Below, piece after piece: positions 10,440 to 20,366 of a stretch of DNA of 64,000 nucleotides (position 1 is the stretch's first letter; the number at the start of each line of letters is the position of its first letter). Below the pieces are notes generated by a model, which saw only the letters and a list, made by a program, of their open reading frames with translations, was not told where the DNA came from and made no database searches. Position numbers and translations under genes: made by a program. The stretch spans positions 288,363,691-288,427,690 of the forward strand of contig NC_133770.1 in the NCBI RefSeq assembly GCF_003597395.2. The letters run 5' to 3'. The stretch comes from Chelonoidis abingdonii (Eukaryota > Chordata > Testudines > Testudinidae).

Positions 10440-11023
10440 AAAAAGAGAGAATCCATGCGGCCGATATCCCTATCAATACACCTTCCAAGCGTTTGCGAAT
10501 GATTCTTTTACTGCTCCATTATCTTCCCTGGCAACAGAGTAAACAACTGTCGTAGTTCTAGTTGTTTTTATTCCAGTTGTGGGCATATATTGCCCCTGCC
10601 AGCTCTGGAATTCTACCTGTCTTCATGATGTCCAAAGATATAGCTTGGAGGCTCAGATACCTCCGCTATACTCTGAGTATTTTAGGATGCAGTTCCCATC
10701 AGCCCTGGTAACTTGCAGGCATCTAACGTTTTTAGTGATGTTTAACTTGCTCTTTTATGTTGATCGTTCTAACACTACCCCTTCCACATGCTATTCACTT
10801 ATGTTAGACATTCCCTCAGACTTTCTCAGTGAGACCGAAACAAATGAGATCATTAAGCTTTTGCCATTTCCAAGTTTCCTTGTGACTGTTTCTCCTCCTT
10901 ACCGGCAGGACTACCCACTGTCACTTGGTCCCCCTGCCTAATGTGAAAAGTCATCTTTGTTCCTTTATTCCAATAGTTGTTTGAGCTCATTGTGGCTTGG
11001 CTTGCAATCTTGCCCCTGCATCC
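10440..11023 (-). repeat. 584-bp unit, copy 2: CR1 RT segment, antisense
   Basis: The second copy of the unit starts at aaaaagagagaatcc (10440) and ends at ...cctgcatcc (11023). It shows no difference from copy 1 that I can find. It is followed directly by sense CR1 3' sequence. Zero divergence beside an N gap favours an assembly duplication over an old genomic one. Confidence 0.85.
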
Positions 11024-11492
11024 TGGAGAAATTGGAGAGGGTCCAGAGAAGAGCAACAAGAATGATTAAAAGTTTTGAGAACATGACCTATGAAGGAAGG
11101 CTGAAAGAATTGGGTTTATTTAGTTTGGAAAAGAGACGACTGAGAAAGGACATGATAGCAGTTTTCAGGTATCTAAAAGGGTGTCATCAGGAGGAGGGAG
11201 AAAACTTGTTCACCTTAGCCTCTTAGGATAGAACAAGAAGCAATGGGTTTAAACTGCAGCAAGGAAGATTTAGGTTGGACATTCGGAAAAAGTTCCTAAC
11301 TGTCAGGGTAGTTAAACACTGGAATAAATTGCCTAGGGAGGTTGTGGAATCTCCATCTCTGGAGGTATTTAAGAGTAGATTAGATAAATGTCTATCAGGG
11401 ATGTCTAGACAGTATTTGGTCCTGCCATGAGGGCAGGGGACTGGACTCAATGACCTCTCGAGGTCCCTTACAGTCTTAGAGTCTATAAGTCT
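11024..11492 (+). repeat. CR1 LINE 3' end
   Basis: This begins with the ORF2 C-terminus 'LEKLERVQRRATRMIKSFEN' and '[18 protein letters not shown]', then a stop at 11224. The 3' region follows ('ggttggacattcggaaaaagttcctaactg ... gaccctcgaggtccc'-type end). The terminal ATTCTATGAT has decayed to 'cttagagtctataagtctg'. It is probably the 3' end of the same copy as 9300-9711. Confidence 0.9.
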
Positions 11493-11604
11493 GTTTCCTT
11501 AGGACTAAGAATGCATAAACCTGATGGAAGTTCATTTTTATGTGAACACCTGATTTGCAAAATTGTGTTGTGTACACACTGTTTCCTTCCAGTAACATAA
11601 ATCC

Positions 11605-11860
11605 ATGAGGCTTGATTCAGTTCTCATCTGGATGAGTTTTTACATTCATACAGCTGTACTGGGTTGTTTTCCACTATACTGCATTTTGTGCAGTGATTTA
11701 CATCTGTGCAAAAAGTGCTGCTTTAGTCCCATTTTGCATTCACTGCGCAGAGAGGTAAATACTATCTATGATACAATGCAGTGGAGAATAGGACCATTGG
11801 TTCACTGGAATTTCTTCTGATTTACACCTGTATGAGAGCTGAATCAGGCTCATTTTAGTT
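11605..11860. repeat. Imperfect palindromic repeat
   Basis: The left end 'ggcttgattcagttctcatctgg' pairs with the right end 'tgtatgagagctgaatcaggctc', an inverted pair about 240 bp across. It belongs to a loose group of 'gggcctgattc/ttacacc' repeats also seen near 13364, 17195, 18615 and 43570. Probably an old MITE; no target duplication was resolved. Confidence 0.5.
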
Positions 11861-11890
11861 TTCAAGAGTGATTTAGCTGTGACTCTAGAA

Positions 11891-12581
11891 TAGGGGTGGG
11901 CATACTATGGCCCAAGGGCTACATCCAGCCCTTCAGACTTTTAATCTTGCTCTCGAGCTCCCACCAGGGAGTGGGGTCTGAGGTTTGCCCCACTCCATCA
12001 CTCCAGCTAGGGAACGGGGTTCAGGGCTTACCCCGCTCCATGTGTGTCGTGGCTCTGCATAGCTCCCGGAAGCAGCAGCATGTCCCCCTCTGGCTCCAAC
12101 ACATAGGGGCATACTGCCTCTGCCCCAAATCGCCACCCCTGCAACTCCCATTGGCCAGGAACCCTGGCCAAAAGGAGCTGCAAGGGTGATGCCTGCAGAT
12201 GGGGCAGCGTGCAGAGCTGCTTGGCCACGTCACCATGTAGGAGCCAGAGTGGGGACATACATCTGCTTCTGGGAGCTACTTGAAGTAAGCACTGCCAGGA
12301 GACTGCACCCTGACCCCCTGCTGTGCCCCAACCCAGAACCCCCTCCCGCCCTCCGAACTCCTTGGTCTCAGCTCAGAGTACCCTTCTGCATCCGCAGCCC
12401 CTCATCCCCAGCCTGGAGCCCCCTCTCACATCCTGAACTCCTCATTTCTGGCCCCACTCCACAGCCCATACTCCCAGCCCAAGCCCCTACCCCAACCTCC
12501 AATTTCATGAGCATTCATGGCCCGCCATCCAATTTCCACACCCAGATGTGGCCCTCGGGCCAAGAAGTTTGGTCACCCCTG
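11891..12581 (-). mobile_element. hAT-type element, GGGGTGGGCA family
   Basis: A 691-bp element with ends taggggtgggc... / ...ggtcacccctg. It is flanked by ctctagaa (11883-11890) and gtctagaa (12582-12589), an 8-bp duplication with one mismatch. The interior is GC-rich and C-rich and gives meaningless frames on both strands. The same family is present at 41124-41875 in the opposite orientation. Non-autonomous. Confidence 0.82.
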
Positions 12582-12949
12582 GTCTAGAAGAACCACCAAA
12601 ACTTTAGGATAGTACAAATGTGTGTCTTATGTACAGTCTATTCTATTCTATTCTATATTCCTCAAGCATCACCACATAGTCTAAATGCCTTCTAGTAGTG
12701 CATTAACCAATGTGATTAACATTTTTCAAATATTTCTTCTCTCCTTCCCACCCACTTGGGAGAGAAGACTGTACAATAGAATATTGTGTTTTAGATATTT
12801 TTATATAATATACACACGTTGCTATGTGTTTATATTGGAGAAAGCAAGGTTAAATAAATGGACCTTGCACTTGAAGTGAGAGGAATGAGGTATGTGATGG
12901 TCCTTAGTTCCCGGGGGAGTTCATTCACAGTCTCAGATGGGCCATCAAG

Positions 12950-13330
12950 AATGCTCTGTCTCTTACACAGACAAGCTCTACCTTAATTGTAGAAAGTTCT
13001 ATTGTGCCAGGGAAGTGAAATTGTCAACAGTGGTCTTCATTCCAGAGCTTTAGTTGATCTTTTAGATACCCAGGACCCAGGCCATTGAGCACCTTAGAGA
13101 TAAACCCCAAGACTTTGAACTTCATTAAATGGTCTGCAGGAAGCCAGTGTAGTGAGTGGAGAACAGATTGCTGTACTCATGGTAGCCAGTGCTGCTGAGG
13201 AGATGCTGCAGCATTCTGTACCAGCTGGAGTTTCCAAGCCCTGAACACTTCATACCCAGGAACATTGCTTTGCTGTAGTCCAGCCAAGAGGTGAAGTAGA
13301 TGTGTATAACCGAGGCCAGGTCACTGTTTG
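12950..13330. repeat. Old LINE-like repeat, family unnamed
   Basis: The stretch 'aggccattgagcaccttagagataaa ... ggaagccagtgtagtgagtgga ... attctgtaccagctggagtttcc ... tagtccagccaagaggtgaag' has the word order of a widespread old vertebrate repeat. A diverged copy lies at 42060-42520, and weaker ones near 45590 and 58560. I cannot name the family with confidence; it may be an antisense L2/CR1-group segment. Confidence 0.5.
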
Positions 13331-13970
13331 CCAGGATGGTATAGATACTAAGCCACATTCTTTTTTCATTTATATTGGTGTAAATCAGGAGTAATTCAAA
13401 TGACTTACTCCAGACTGACACCAGTGTAATGTATCCAAACTTGGCCCAGTAATAATAAATACAATTTACCCATGTCTATTCAGAGGACAACTTATTTTTG
13501 ATCTAATCTAGAGAGAGGGCTCATTGAAATGATATCTTACAGTCCAGGTACATGGAAAAAGGCTGCCAAGTCTGTCTGATAAATCCCCAAAACTGCTCTT
13601 TTCAGCTGTTTGAAAAAAAAATTAAAAAGGAGAGAAAATGACTTTTGACTCTGCTAACTGGGAATACAGGCAAAGGGTCCATTTACAATGTATTATCTGG
13701 GGACCAATAGTTATAAATGTGTAGGTCTGAAAACAGACTCTACATAGTATAATAATGCTTAGTACAATGTGTATTAAACACCCAGAAGTCAGGTTTATCG
13801 GAAGAGAAAACACAATATTTACCCTCAAATGTCTGAGCACAGGCTTAGAGAAACCTCTAGTTTACACTGGGCATGCTCAGAGATCTCATATGAGTATAGT
13901 CCTACCCATACTGGTGTCATATCATATTTTTGCATAGGTGCTTCCACAATAGGGTTCTGATACCCTATGA
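13331..13970. other. No gene recognised
   Basis: No coding signal. A short 'tattggtgtaaatcaggagtaattc' near 13370 belongs to the loose palindromic group noted at 11605. Confidence 0.4.
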
Positions 13971-13974
13971 CAAC

Positions 13975-14120
13975 AGCACTTCTTAGTTCCATGGCACTTT
14001 ACAATGTAACGAGTGAAGCCTTTGTGAGAGAGGAGATGATTTCCGTTTTACAAATAAAGAACCCTAAGTAATAATATTAAGTGACCAGACCAAGAAAGAG
14101 ATGCAACCATATAGAAATTT
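13975..14120 (-). repeat. CORE-SINE/MIR-like fragment
   Basis: 'ggcactttacaatg ... gagatgatttccgttttacaaataaagaa' is the reverse of the conserved SINE core/tail with 'ccccattttacagatgggg'. A better copy is at 29101-29285. Diverged and truncated. Confidence 0.5.
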
Positions 14121-14216
14121 TGGGAAGAAAATACATGAGTCTGAGTCCTCCAGCAGCTATCCACTAGATAGTAAAAATGTAAAAGCTCCATCAATGGCTA
14201 TTAACCAAGATGGTTG

Positions 14217-14416
14217 GGCATGCAACCCATGCTCTGGGTGTCTCTAGCCTCTGATCGCCAAAGCTGGGAATGAACAACAGGGGAGGTATCACTTGAGGAT
14301 TGCCTGTTCAGTTCATTCCCTCTGAAGCACTTGGAATTGGCGACAGTCAGAAGACAGGATACAGGGCTAGCTGGACCATTGGTCTGACCCTGTATGGCTG
14401 TTCTTATGTTCTAAGA
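14217..14416 (+). repeat. L3/CR1-clade LINE 3' tail
   Basis: The order 'gctgggaatgaacaacaggggaggtatcacttgaggattgcctgttc ... gacagtcagaagacaggatacagggctagctggaccattggtctgaccc ... gttcttatgttcta' is the characteristic L3-type 3' end. Other copies are at 39113 (plus) and 54166 (minus). A foldback hAT element inserted at its very 3' end. Confidence 0.8.
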
Positions 14417-14750
14417 CAGTGTTTCCCAAACTTGGGGATGTCGCTTGTGTAGGGAAAGCCCCTGGTGGGCCGGGCCAGTTTGTTTACCTGACACGTCCAC
14501 AGGTTCGGCCGATCATGGCTCCCACTGGTTGCAGTTTGCTGCTCCAGGCCAATGGGAGCTGCTGGAAGTAGCTGCCACTACGTGCATCGGCCCATGCCGC
14601 TTCCAGCAGGTCTCATTAGCCCGGAGCAGTGAACTGCAGCCAGTGGGAGCTGTGATCGGCCAGACCTGCGGATGGGGCAGGTCAACAAACCAACCCAGCC
14701 TGCCAGGGGCTTTCCCTACACAAATGGCATCCCAAGTTTGGGAAACACTG
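14417..14750. mobile_element. Foldback hAT MITE with perfect 8-bp duplication
   Basis: A 334-bp element whose ends are cagtgtttcccaaacttggg and cccaagtttgggaaacactg, exact inverted repeats. The inverted similarity continues far inward (cccctggtgggccgggcc / ggcaggggctttccc), so most of the element folds on itself. The 8-bp duplication ttctaaga (14409-14416 and 14751-14758) is perfect, suggesting a younger insertion. Non-coding; the 103-codon frame across it is spurious. Confidence 0.92.
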
Positions 14751-14758
14751 TTCTAAGA

Positions 14759-15411
14759 GATAGCTGTGGAGATATCCTTCTAGTTCCCGCCATGATTCCA
14801 TCTCTAGACCAAAGGATCATTGGGAATCGTGTCAGAATTTAGATTACAGCTCTGACTTCCGTGCTCAGATCACCAAGAATACTATCCCTGAAGAATTAAA
14901 AGGAAAGTGTTTTTGTAAATATTTTAGGATGGCAGAGATTGGCTTATGCACTTTTTTGGGTTATAAAAGCCACAGTTTGCAGGCCCAAGCTGTGCTGCTA
15001 AGTAAACAGGCATTTTTTCCAATGGGTTGGTTCCCTGCATCAACTTCAGGACTAGCCTATTCCCTCCTCTGCAAGAATGTGGACCTGTGATGGCTGCATC
15101 TCCCTACAGCAGATCAAAGGGAAGCAGTTCCTGTGAGGCAGTGCTTCCATTGGAGCCTGTCCAGGAAATGACTCTGACTTCTGGGCACTCTCTTCTCCAT
15201 GAACAACCAGCAGGGCAGAGCTCCCTGTCACTCAGTCCAGCCCAGTAACTCTTCCAATCAGTGGCTGCAGGTTGTTCTGTGTGGATGGGTGAAGAGGGAG
15301 TAGGTGGGGCTCTGGCACAAACACCACTCTCTAACACAGATATGACACCAATGGACAATAAGCTAAACTTGTTAGAATATAGGTGCTCGTCGTGCTCCTA
15401 CCCATTGTTAC
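14759..15411. other. No feature recognised
   Basis: No coding or repeat signal that I can support. Frames of 73-111 codons near 15027-15596 have no family resemblance, overlap the next element and conflict between strands. Confidence 0.45.
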
Positions 15412-15800
15412 TAGAGCTGGTTGAAAGTTTTCTGACTGAACATGTTTATCTCAGAAAATGCAGATTCACTGAAAGTGAAACATTTCATGGAAACGTAGAT
15501 TTCAACAAAATTTCATTTCAAAACAAAAAGTTAGGTGGAGAATTCCAGTTTAGCAATGGAACATTTCAATTTTCTGTTTCCTTTTCATTTTTTTAAAAAT
15601 TGCTATTATATTATTTATTTTTTAAGGACAAAATCAAAATAAAAGGTTTCAACTGTTTTGACCCTATCAACCAGAAATATGTTTTCTTTTGGAATGTTGT
15701 TTCATGAGAAATTCTGAAAAAAAATGTTTTGATTCCATTTCAGAATGGAAAAGAATTCAAATATTGAAGGATTTCCTGAAAAAGTTCCTGCCCAACTCTA
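15412..15800. mobile_element. hAT-like MITE, AT-rich, tagagctgg ends
   Basis: The ends tagagctgg / ccaactcta are inverted repeats. The flanks attgttac (15404-15411) and gttgttgc (15801-15808) match at 6 of 8 positions. The interior is rich in 'gaaa/tttc' words such as 'gaaacatttcatggaaacg', as in a family I know from turtle and crocodilian DNA ('agagctggtcgaaa'). A possible fragment of the same family lies near 33910-34075. Confidence 0.6.
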
Positions 15801-15814
15801 GTTGTTGCCAGGGC

Positions 15815-15985
15815 CACATCTCCATAGATGTCCACACATGCACTCAGCCACGCCTACATGGTTATAGAACTGTTTTCCCATCTACACTAGCAATATAATC
15901 CATGTTAGAACACCAATGCTCATAACCAAAGTTCGGCATCATGTACTAGCATGGTCTGTCTTGTAGTGTAGACTTACCCTAAGTG
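15815..15985. repeat. 'Tgtctacact' MITE fragment
   Basis: 'catctacactagcaatataatcc ... cttgtagtgtagacttaccctaag' carries the end motif (agtgtagacataccctaag) of MITEs abundant in turtle genomes. Better examples are at 56099 and 62412. The boundaries are approximate. Confidence 0.5.
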
Positions 15986-15989
15986 TGAT

Positions 15990-17621
15990 CTTGACTTGAC
16001 TATGAGTGGATTGGATGGTGTCAAGGGTCTTGTTCCTCTACAGCAACCCTTTTGGCTTTGACGGGGTCATATACTCACGTAGGCTTTCAGCATCCAAGTT
16101 GGGATAGTTAGCATAACTGACACCAGGAAAGAAAATAAGACCTCTGGCTCAGTTCCTCTGGAGTTTATCCCTTCTGAGTTCAGAGGAAACAAAAAAAAAT
16201 TGAAGGCAGGGAAGAAAAAAAAACACCAGTCACAAACGAACTACTGGCCTCTCTTTCATCAAAAGGGGCCTTGGACAATCTTCAGTCTGACTCAGTGTCC
16301 TCTGTCAACCATGAGAAGGTGTCTTGAGGTAACTGCGTATAGTCCAACTCACTTCTCAGTGTGCTTGGACAGTTCATGGGCAGGGGAGTAGGCTCTGCCT
16401 TCCATCAGACCTCTCCCTGGGAGCTGGGGGAAGAGAGTTCCGTCCTCCACCCAGAACTGCCTCCTACTGAGGTGGGCTTCCCCACTTTTTAATTTCGCCT
16501 CCAGTCCTGACAGGCTTTGCAGGGTGGGGATGCTTGAGCCCACTGCAGGATTTGTGTACCACATCATAGATAGGCTGAGTGAAGGTTGCATATATGTGGG
16601 AGGTGAGAGGAAAACTCTGCTCATGCACCAAAGGCTGGGTGAGGGCAGATTCTATCCTTCTGGCTCCTGCCAAGACCCCCAAGTGCAGGCCCTATTTTGT
16701 GAGACTTAGGGAAGGGATCGGGATTTGGCCTGTAGAAAGGCAAGATCTGTCTCTCTCCTCTCACCCTCCTCTCTTCCAGGCTCTCTGATTTTGTCCAAGA
16801 TTGCTCCACCAACACAGTCTTCAGATGCCTTCCAGCAGCTTATGGTCATTGTCTTTCTAGTTTCATTTATTCACTCCTGGCTCAGCTTCAAAGCTGTAGT
16901 TAGGCTTCCCAATCACATTACCTTGAAATGCTTCTATCAGAAATATCCTTCCCTTAGCAATGTGAAGTCCTGGAGCTTACACCACATGTTCCTCCTCCCC
17001 CTTCTCTACTTACTCAAAGTTCAGATAAAACCATGGGGGGAAAAAGTCTGAGACTGTAAGAAAAACAGATGGCTCCATCAGTTCCCCATGTCACACATGC
17101 TGCTGTGGAATCCAGCCATCAAACTAAAACTCTGAAGGCTTTGCAGAACATAAGGGAAAAGTGTGGCTGATTTGACCACATTGCAAAACCTCTAGGGGCC
17201 TGATTCTCCTCTCACTGCCACAGTTGTAAATTGGTGACTTCAGGGAAGTGTAAGTGAAAAGGAAATCAGGTCCTTTAGTGTTTAAATTAGGGAACTGCTT
17301 GGCTAACCTATGGGTGTTTTTTTTCCTGTGGAAAAAAAGACTGACAATCTTCCTTTCACACAGCTTGCTGGTATTTGAAGCAATATGCAAACTGCTGACT
17401 CAAGTACTAGTCATGTACCATAACCGACATCTGAGTTAGCAACAGTTGAAAGAACTGGGGAAGTTCACATCTCTCCGAGCTATTGTTTCTGATTCTTCAC
17501 ACTCAGGTCATGTTTTGAAGGTTTTCTTCTCAACCATAAGAAGCTAGTAATTTATAAAAGAGAAAAGGTGAGACTTTGGATAACAATCTGTTTGCACCCC
17601 TGTGGCTAGGCCCAGCACCCC
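15990..17621. other. No gene recognised
   Basis: Many 60-110 codon frames on both strands overlap (16349-16815) without any recognisable domain or codon pattern. A short 'gggcctgattctcctctcactgcc' near 17198 belongs to the palindromic repeat group. I find nothing else to annotate. Confidence 0.45.
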
Positions 17622-17634
17622 CTTCCCTATGGAG

Positions 17635-17910
17635 CAGCAGAGAATCCTGTGGCACTTTATAGACTAACAGACGTTTTGGAGCATGAGCTTTCATGGGTGA
17701 ATACCCACTTCATCAGATGCAACATCTGCATTCATCAGATGTTACCCACTTCGTCAGATGCAACATCTGCATTCAACAGATGCATTCATCTGACTAAGTG
17801 GGTATTCACCCACGAAAGCTCATGCTCCAAAATGTCTGTTAGTCTATAAGGTGCCACAGGATTCTCTGCTGCTTTTACAGATCCAGACTAACATGGCTAC
17901 CCCTCTGATA
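17635..17910. mobile_element. Palindromic mini-Penelope element, 13-bp duplication
   Basis: A 276-bp element made of two copies of the Penelope 3' terminus head to head. The left arm (17641-17720) contains 'gactaacagacgttttggagcatgag', and the right arm (17785-17880) is its reverse complement with a longer end (gctgcttttacagatccagactaacatggctacccctctgat). It is bounded by a perfect 13-bp direct repeat cttccctatggag (17622-17634 and 17911-17923). No protein is encoded, so it must have been moved in trans. It uses the same terminal sequence as the element at 5986-7833. Confidence 0.88.
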
Positions 17911-17923
17911 CTTCCCTATGGAG

Positions 17924-18614
17924 AACACTGGTGTGAGGCATGATGGCCTTGGGGTATTGGGACTAGCACGCTCAGCACTTGCACTTTCTGTACCAGTAGA
18001 AGAGGTGTAGCGTGCATATTGTCCCCTACTGGCACCCTCCCCACTGCTAGCTGAACATGACTCCACTGTGCTATGCAGCACTGACAGAAGCACTGGTGGG
18101 ACTTCCTTGTGCTCCAGGAATGCAAGAAGTCACATTAGCACTGCCTGTTGCATTGGCATGCAGAGTGTCTTCCTGTATGCTGTTCCCACACCCTAGCACA
18201 TGCAGGCAAGGCAGCTCTAATATGACCCCAAGTGCTCAGTTAAAACATGGCAACATGCTCCTCCTCTCCCAGTTGTTGGCTCCCCCTGTGTCAACTCACT
18301 TGTCCCAATCCTTAGAACTGGTCCTGTCAGCAAGACGCAAACCCAGTGCCGTGTTGCTCTGAGCTGATTCAAATCAGCAATGGCCACATGAGCAAGAGGT
18401 TGCTCAAAAAAGAACTTGCATTTTTCCCTCTAGTCCCAATAGTGTGTGCGTGCATTTTTGTTGATTTTGTCTAATTCTAGGGGCAAAATGGCTTATTTTG
18501 AAAACATGAAACTTTGCAGGCAGTAACAGAGTCCCTAGTGAGGGCTAATCACTTTAGGTTTAAATCAGGCAAGACATTTAACTCTAAAATCCTGGTGCTG
18601 TGTAAGCACAATGG
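17924..18614. other. No feature recognised
   Basis: Moderate GC, with short overlapping frames on both strands (17875-18362) lacking any domain. No repeat family recognised. Confidence 0.45.
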
Positions 18615-18800
18615 AGAATTTTCATGGGCCAGATCCTGAAATCCCTAATTTAGTCTCACTCCTTAATCAAGCAAAGCTCCCATTGAAGTCAGCGGGAGAA
18701 GCAGGTGCTTGGCATCTCTTAGATGTTACAAATAGACTAATGATTGATTAAAAAAAAAGCCTGATCCATCTCTCATTGATCTCAATGGGTGGAGAATTGA
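18615..18800. repeat. 'Gggccagatcctgaa' repeat
   Basis: 'catgggccagatcctgaaatccc ... gctcccattgaagtcagcggga' is a very common phrase in sauropsid non-coding DNA. Further traces occur at 38290, 43570 and 49500. Probably an old MITE or SINE tail; the limits are approximate. Confidence 0.45.
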
Positions 18801-19254
18801 ACCCTGGAACCGTTTCTTCATCCTCATTGCAAAAGCTGCAGCATTATTGCTCCTGTGTATTTTCATTGTCTTTAAATACATTACATAGCCAAGGGCTGTC
18901 TTTGCCCCCTATCCTGATAGTGTAATGACTCAGTGAAAGTTTCTCAGACATGTACTAGTCATAGCAAGAACACTGGTCCATACATAAGCAGAGGAGTTTT
19001 GGATGGGACTGCAGGATCAGGACCATAAAAATCACCTCCTCATTCTCACCCCGCTCCTCCCCCGAGGTGGTCCGGTCACTGCACAGATAATTAAAACACA
19101 ACCACAGCAGGCAAAAGAATGAAACATGCAAAATGATAAACGAGCAAAATATTCAAAAAGCCAAATAAAGCATCCATCATCATTGAAAAAGAGAGGCATG
19201 GAACTTGATCCATTAATGAGAGGTATTAAAACAGAAAACATGCATAGAAGAGAA

Positions 19255-19815
19255 AAATCATTCTTATACCACGGTCATAATGGTTCAACTCGGCACTGGT
19301 TAGGCCTCAGCTGGAATACTGTGTCCAGTTTTGATTACCCACGTATAGAAAGGATGTGGAAAAACTGTAGAGGATCCAGAGGAGCACCACAACGTTGATC
19401 AAAGGGATGGAATGTAAGCCTGATGAGTAAACGCTGAAGGAACCTGATATGTTTAGTTTGGAAAAGAGGAGATTAAGGAGGGGACATGAGAGTGGTCTTC
19501 AAATATTTGGAAGGCTGCAATAAAAGGATGGAGAAAAGTTGTTCTCTCTCACCACAGAGGGCAGGACAAAATGCAATGGGTTCAGCATAGCAGATTTAGA
19601 TTAAATCTAAGAAAAACTTCCTACTGTAAGAGCAGTAAGACAGTGGAACAGACCTGCCTAGGGAGGTTGTGGAAACTCCTTCACTGGAGGTTTTCAAAAG
19701 GAGGCTGGAGAGCCCTCTGCTGTGGATGGTTTAGACACAGCAAATCCTACATCTTGGCAGAGGGTCAGACTAGATGACTCTTGCAGTCCCTTCTAGGCCT
19801 GTGGTTCTATGAAGC
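19255..19815 (+). repeat. CR1 LINE 3' end, old subfamily
   Basis: It reads 'RHWLGLSWNTVSSF' (the R.GLEYCVQF box) and then broken ORF2 C-terminus ('gtttagtttggaaaagaggagattaaggagggg'). The 3' region runs through 'ggtttagacacagcaaatcc ... gactagatgactcttgcagtcccttctaggcctgtggttctatga'. Diverged from the copies at 4144 and 11024, so a different and older subfamily. Confidence 0.85.
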
Positions 19816-19899
19816 TAGCTGACAAGGGGATGGGATTGAACCCACACAAGCAAGGAAAGTCAGTGTTGTCTGTTTGCCTGTTTCAGCCTAAAATTGGAG

Positions 19900-20366
19900 A
19901 AAGGAGCCTATCCTGGCCTTTGCTATTGCCAGGTTGAACCATTCTGCAGCTCTTCTATCAATGACACTATCTTCCCAGGCACATCAAGACACATCACCAG
20001 AGCCCTCAAACTTGCTTGATGTACTGAATCAAAGGCATGGCAAAAGTCTATAAAAAGTGCTGGGCATGGCTTATTAAATTCAGCTATCTTCATAAAGCTG
20101 TCTCAAGGTGAAGATCTGGTTGAAAGTGGAATGCCGAGATCTAAAGTCGCACTGAGTATCCCAGCCTCTGCCATGAAGCACATACTTTAGTTGATTTAAG
20201 ATATTAACACAGAAGCAAAAACTTTCCCTGGGACCAACAATAGCATAATGCATCTATAGTTGATACATTTACCTGTATCAACCTTTTTGAACAGCAGCAG
20301 AATAATCCCCTTCTTCCAGTCGCCAAGATTATATTAATCTGCCAGATAGCCTGCAACAATGCTGTC
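19900..20366 (-). pseudogene. RTE-like LINE, reverse transcriptase fragment
   Basis: The minus strand reads, with stops, 'CDFRSRHSTFNQIFTLRQL' near 20080-20150. This is the 'GFR.GRST.DQIFTLRQ' box of RTE-like reverse transcriptases. It is followed by a decayed 'FIDF..AFDSVH' region and 'IVSLIEEL' near 19950. It is cut at 20366 by an LTR insertion; the upstream part of the same LINE continues at 21646. Clade assignment (RTE-like versus another APE-type LINE) is from motif memory. Confidence 0.65.

Noticed and set aside
17635..17910. CRISPR-like repeat or regulatory palindrome
   Set aside because: Vertebrate context, a 13-bp target duplication and Penelope 3' sequence identify it as a mobile element.
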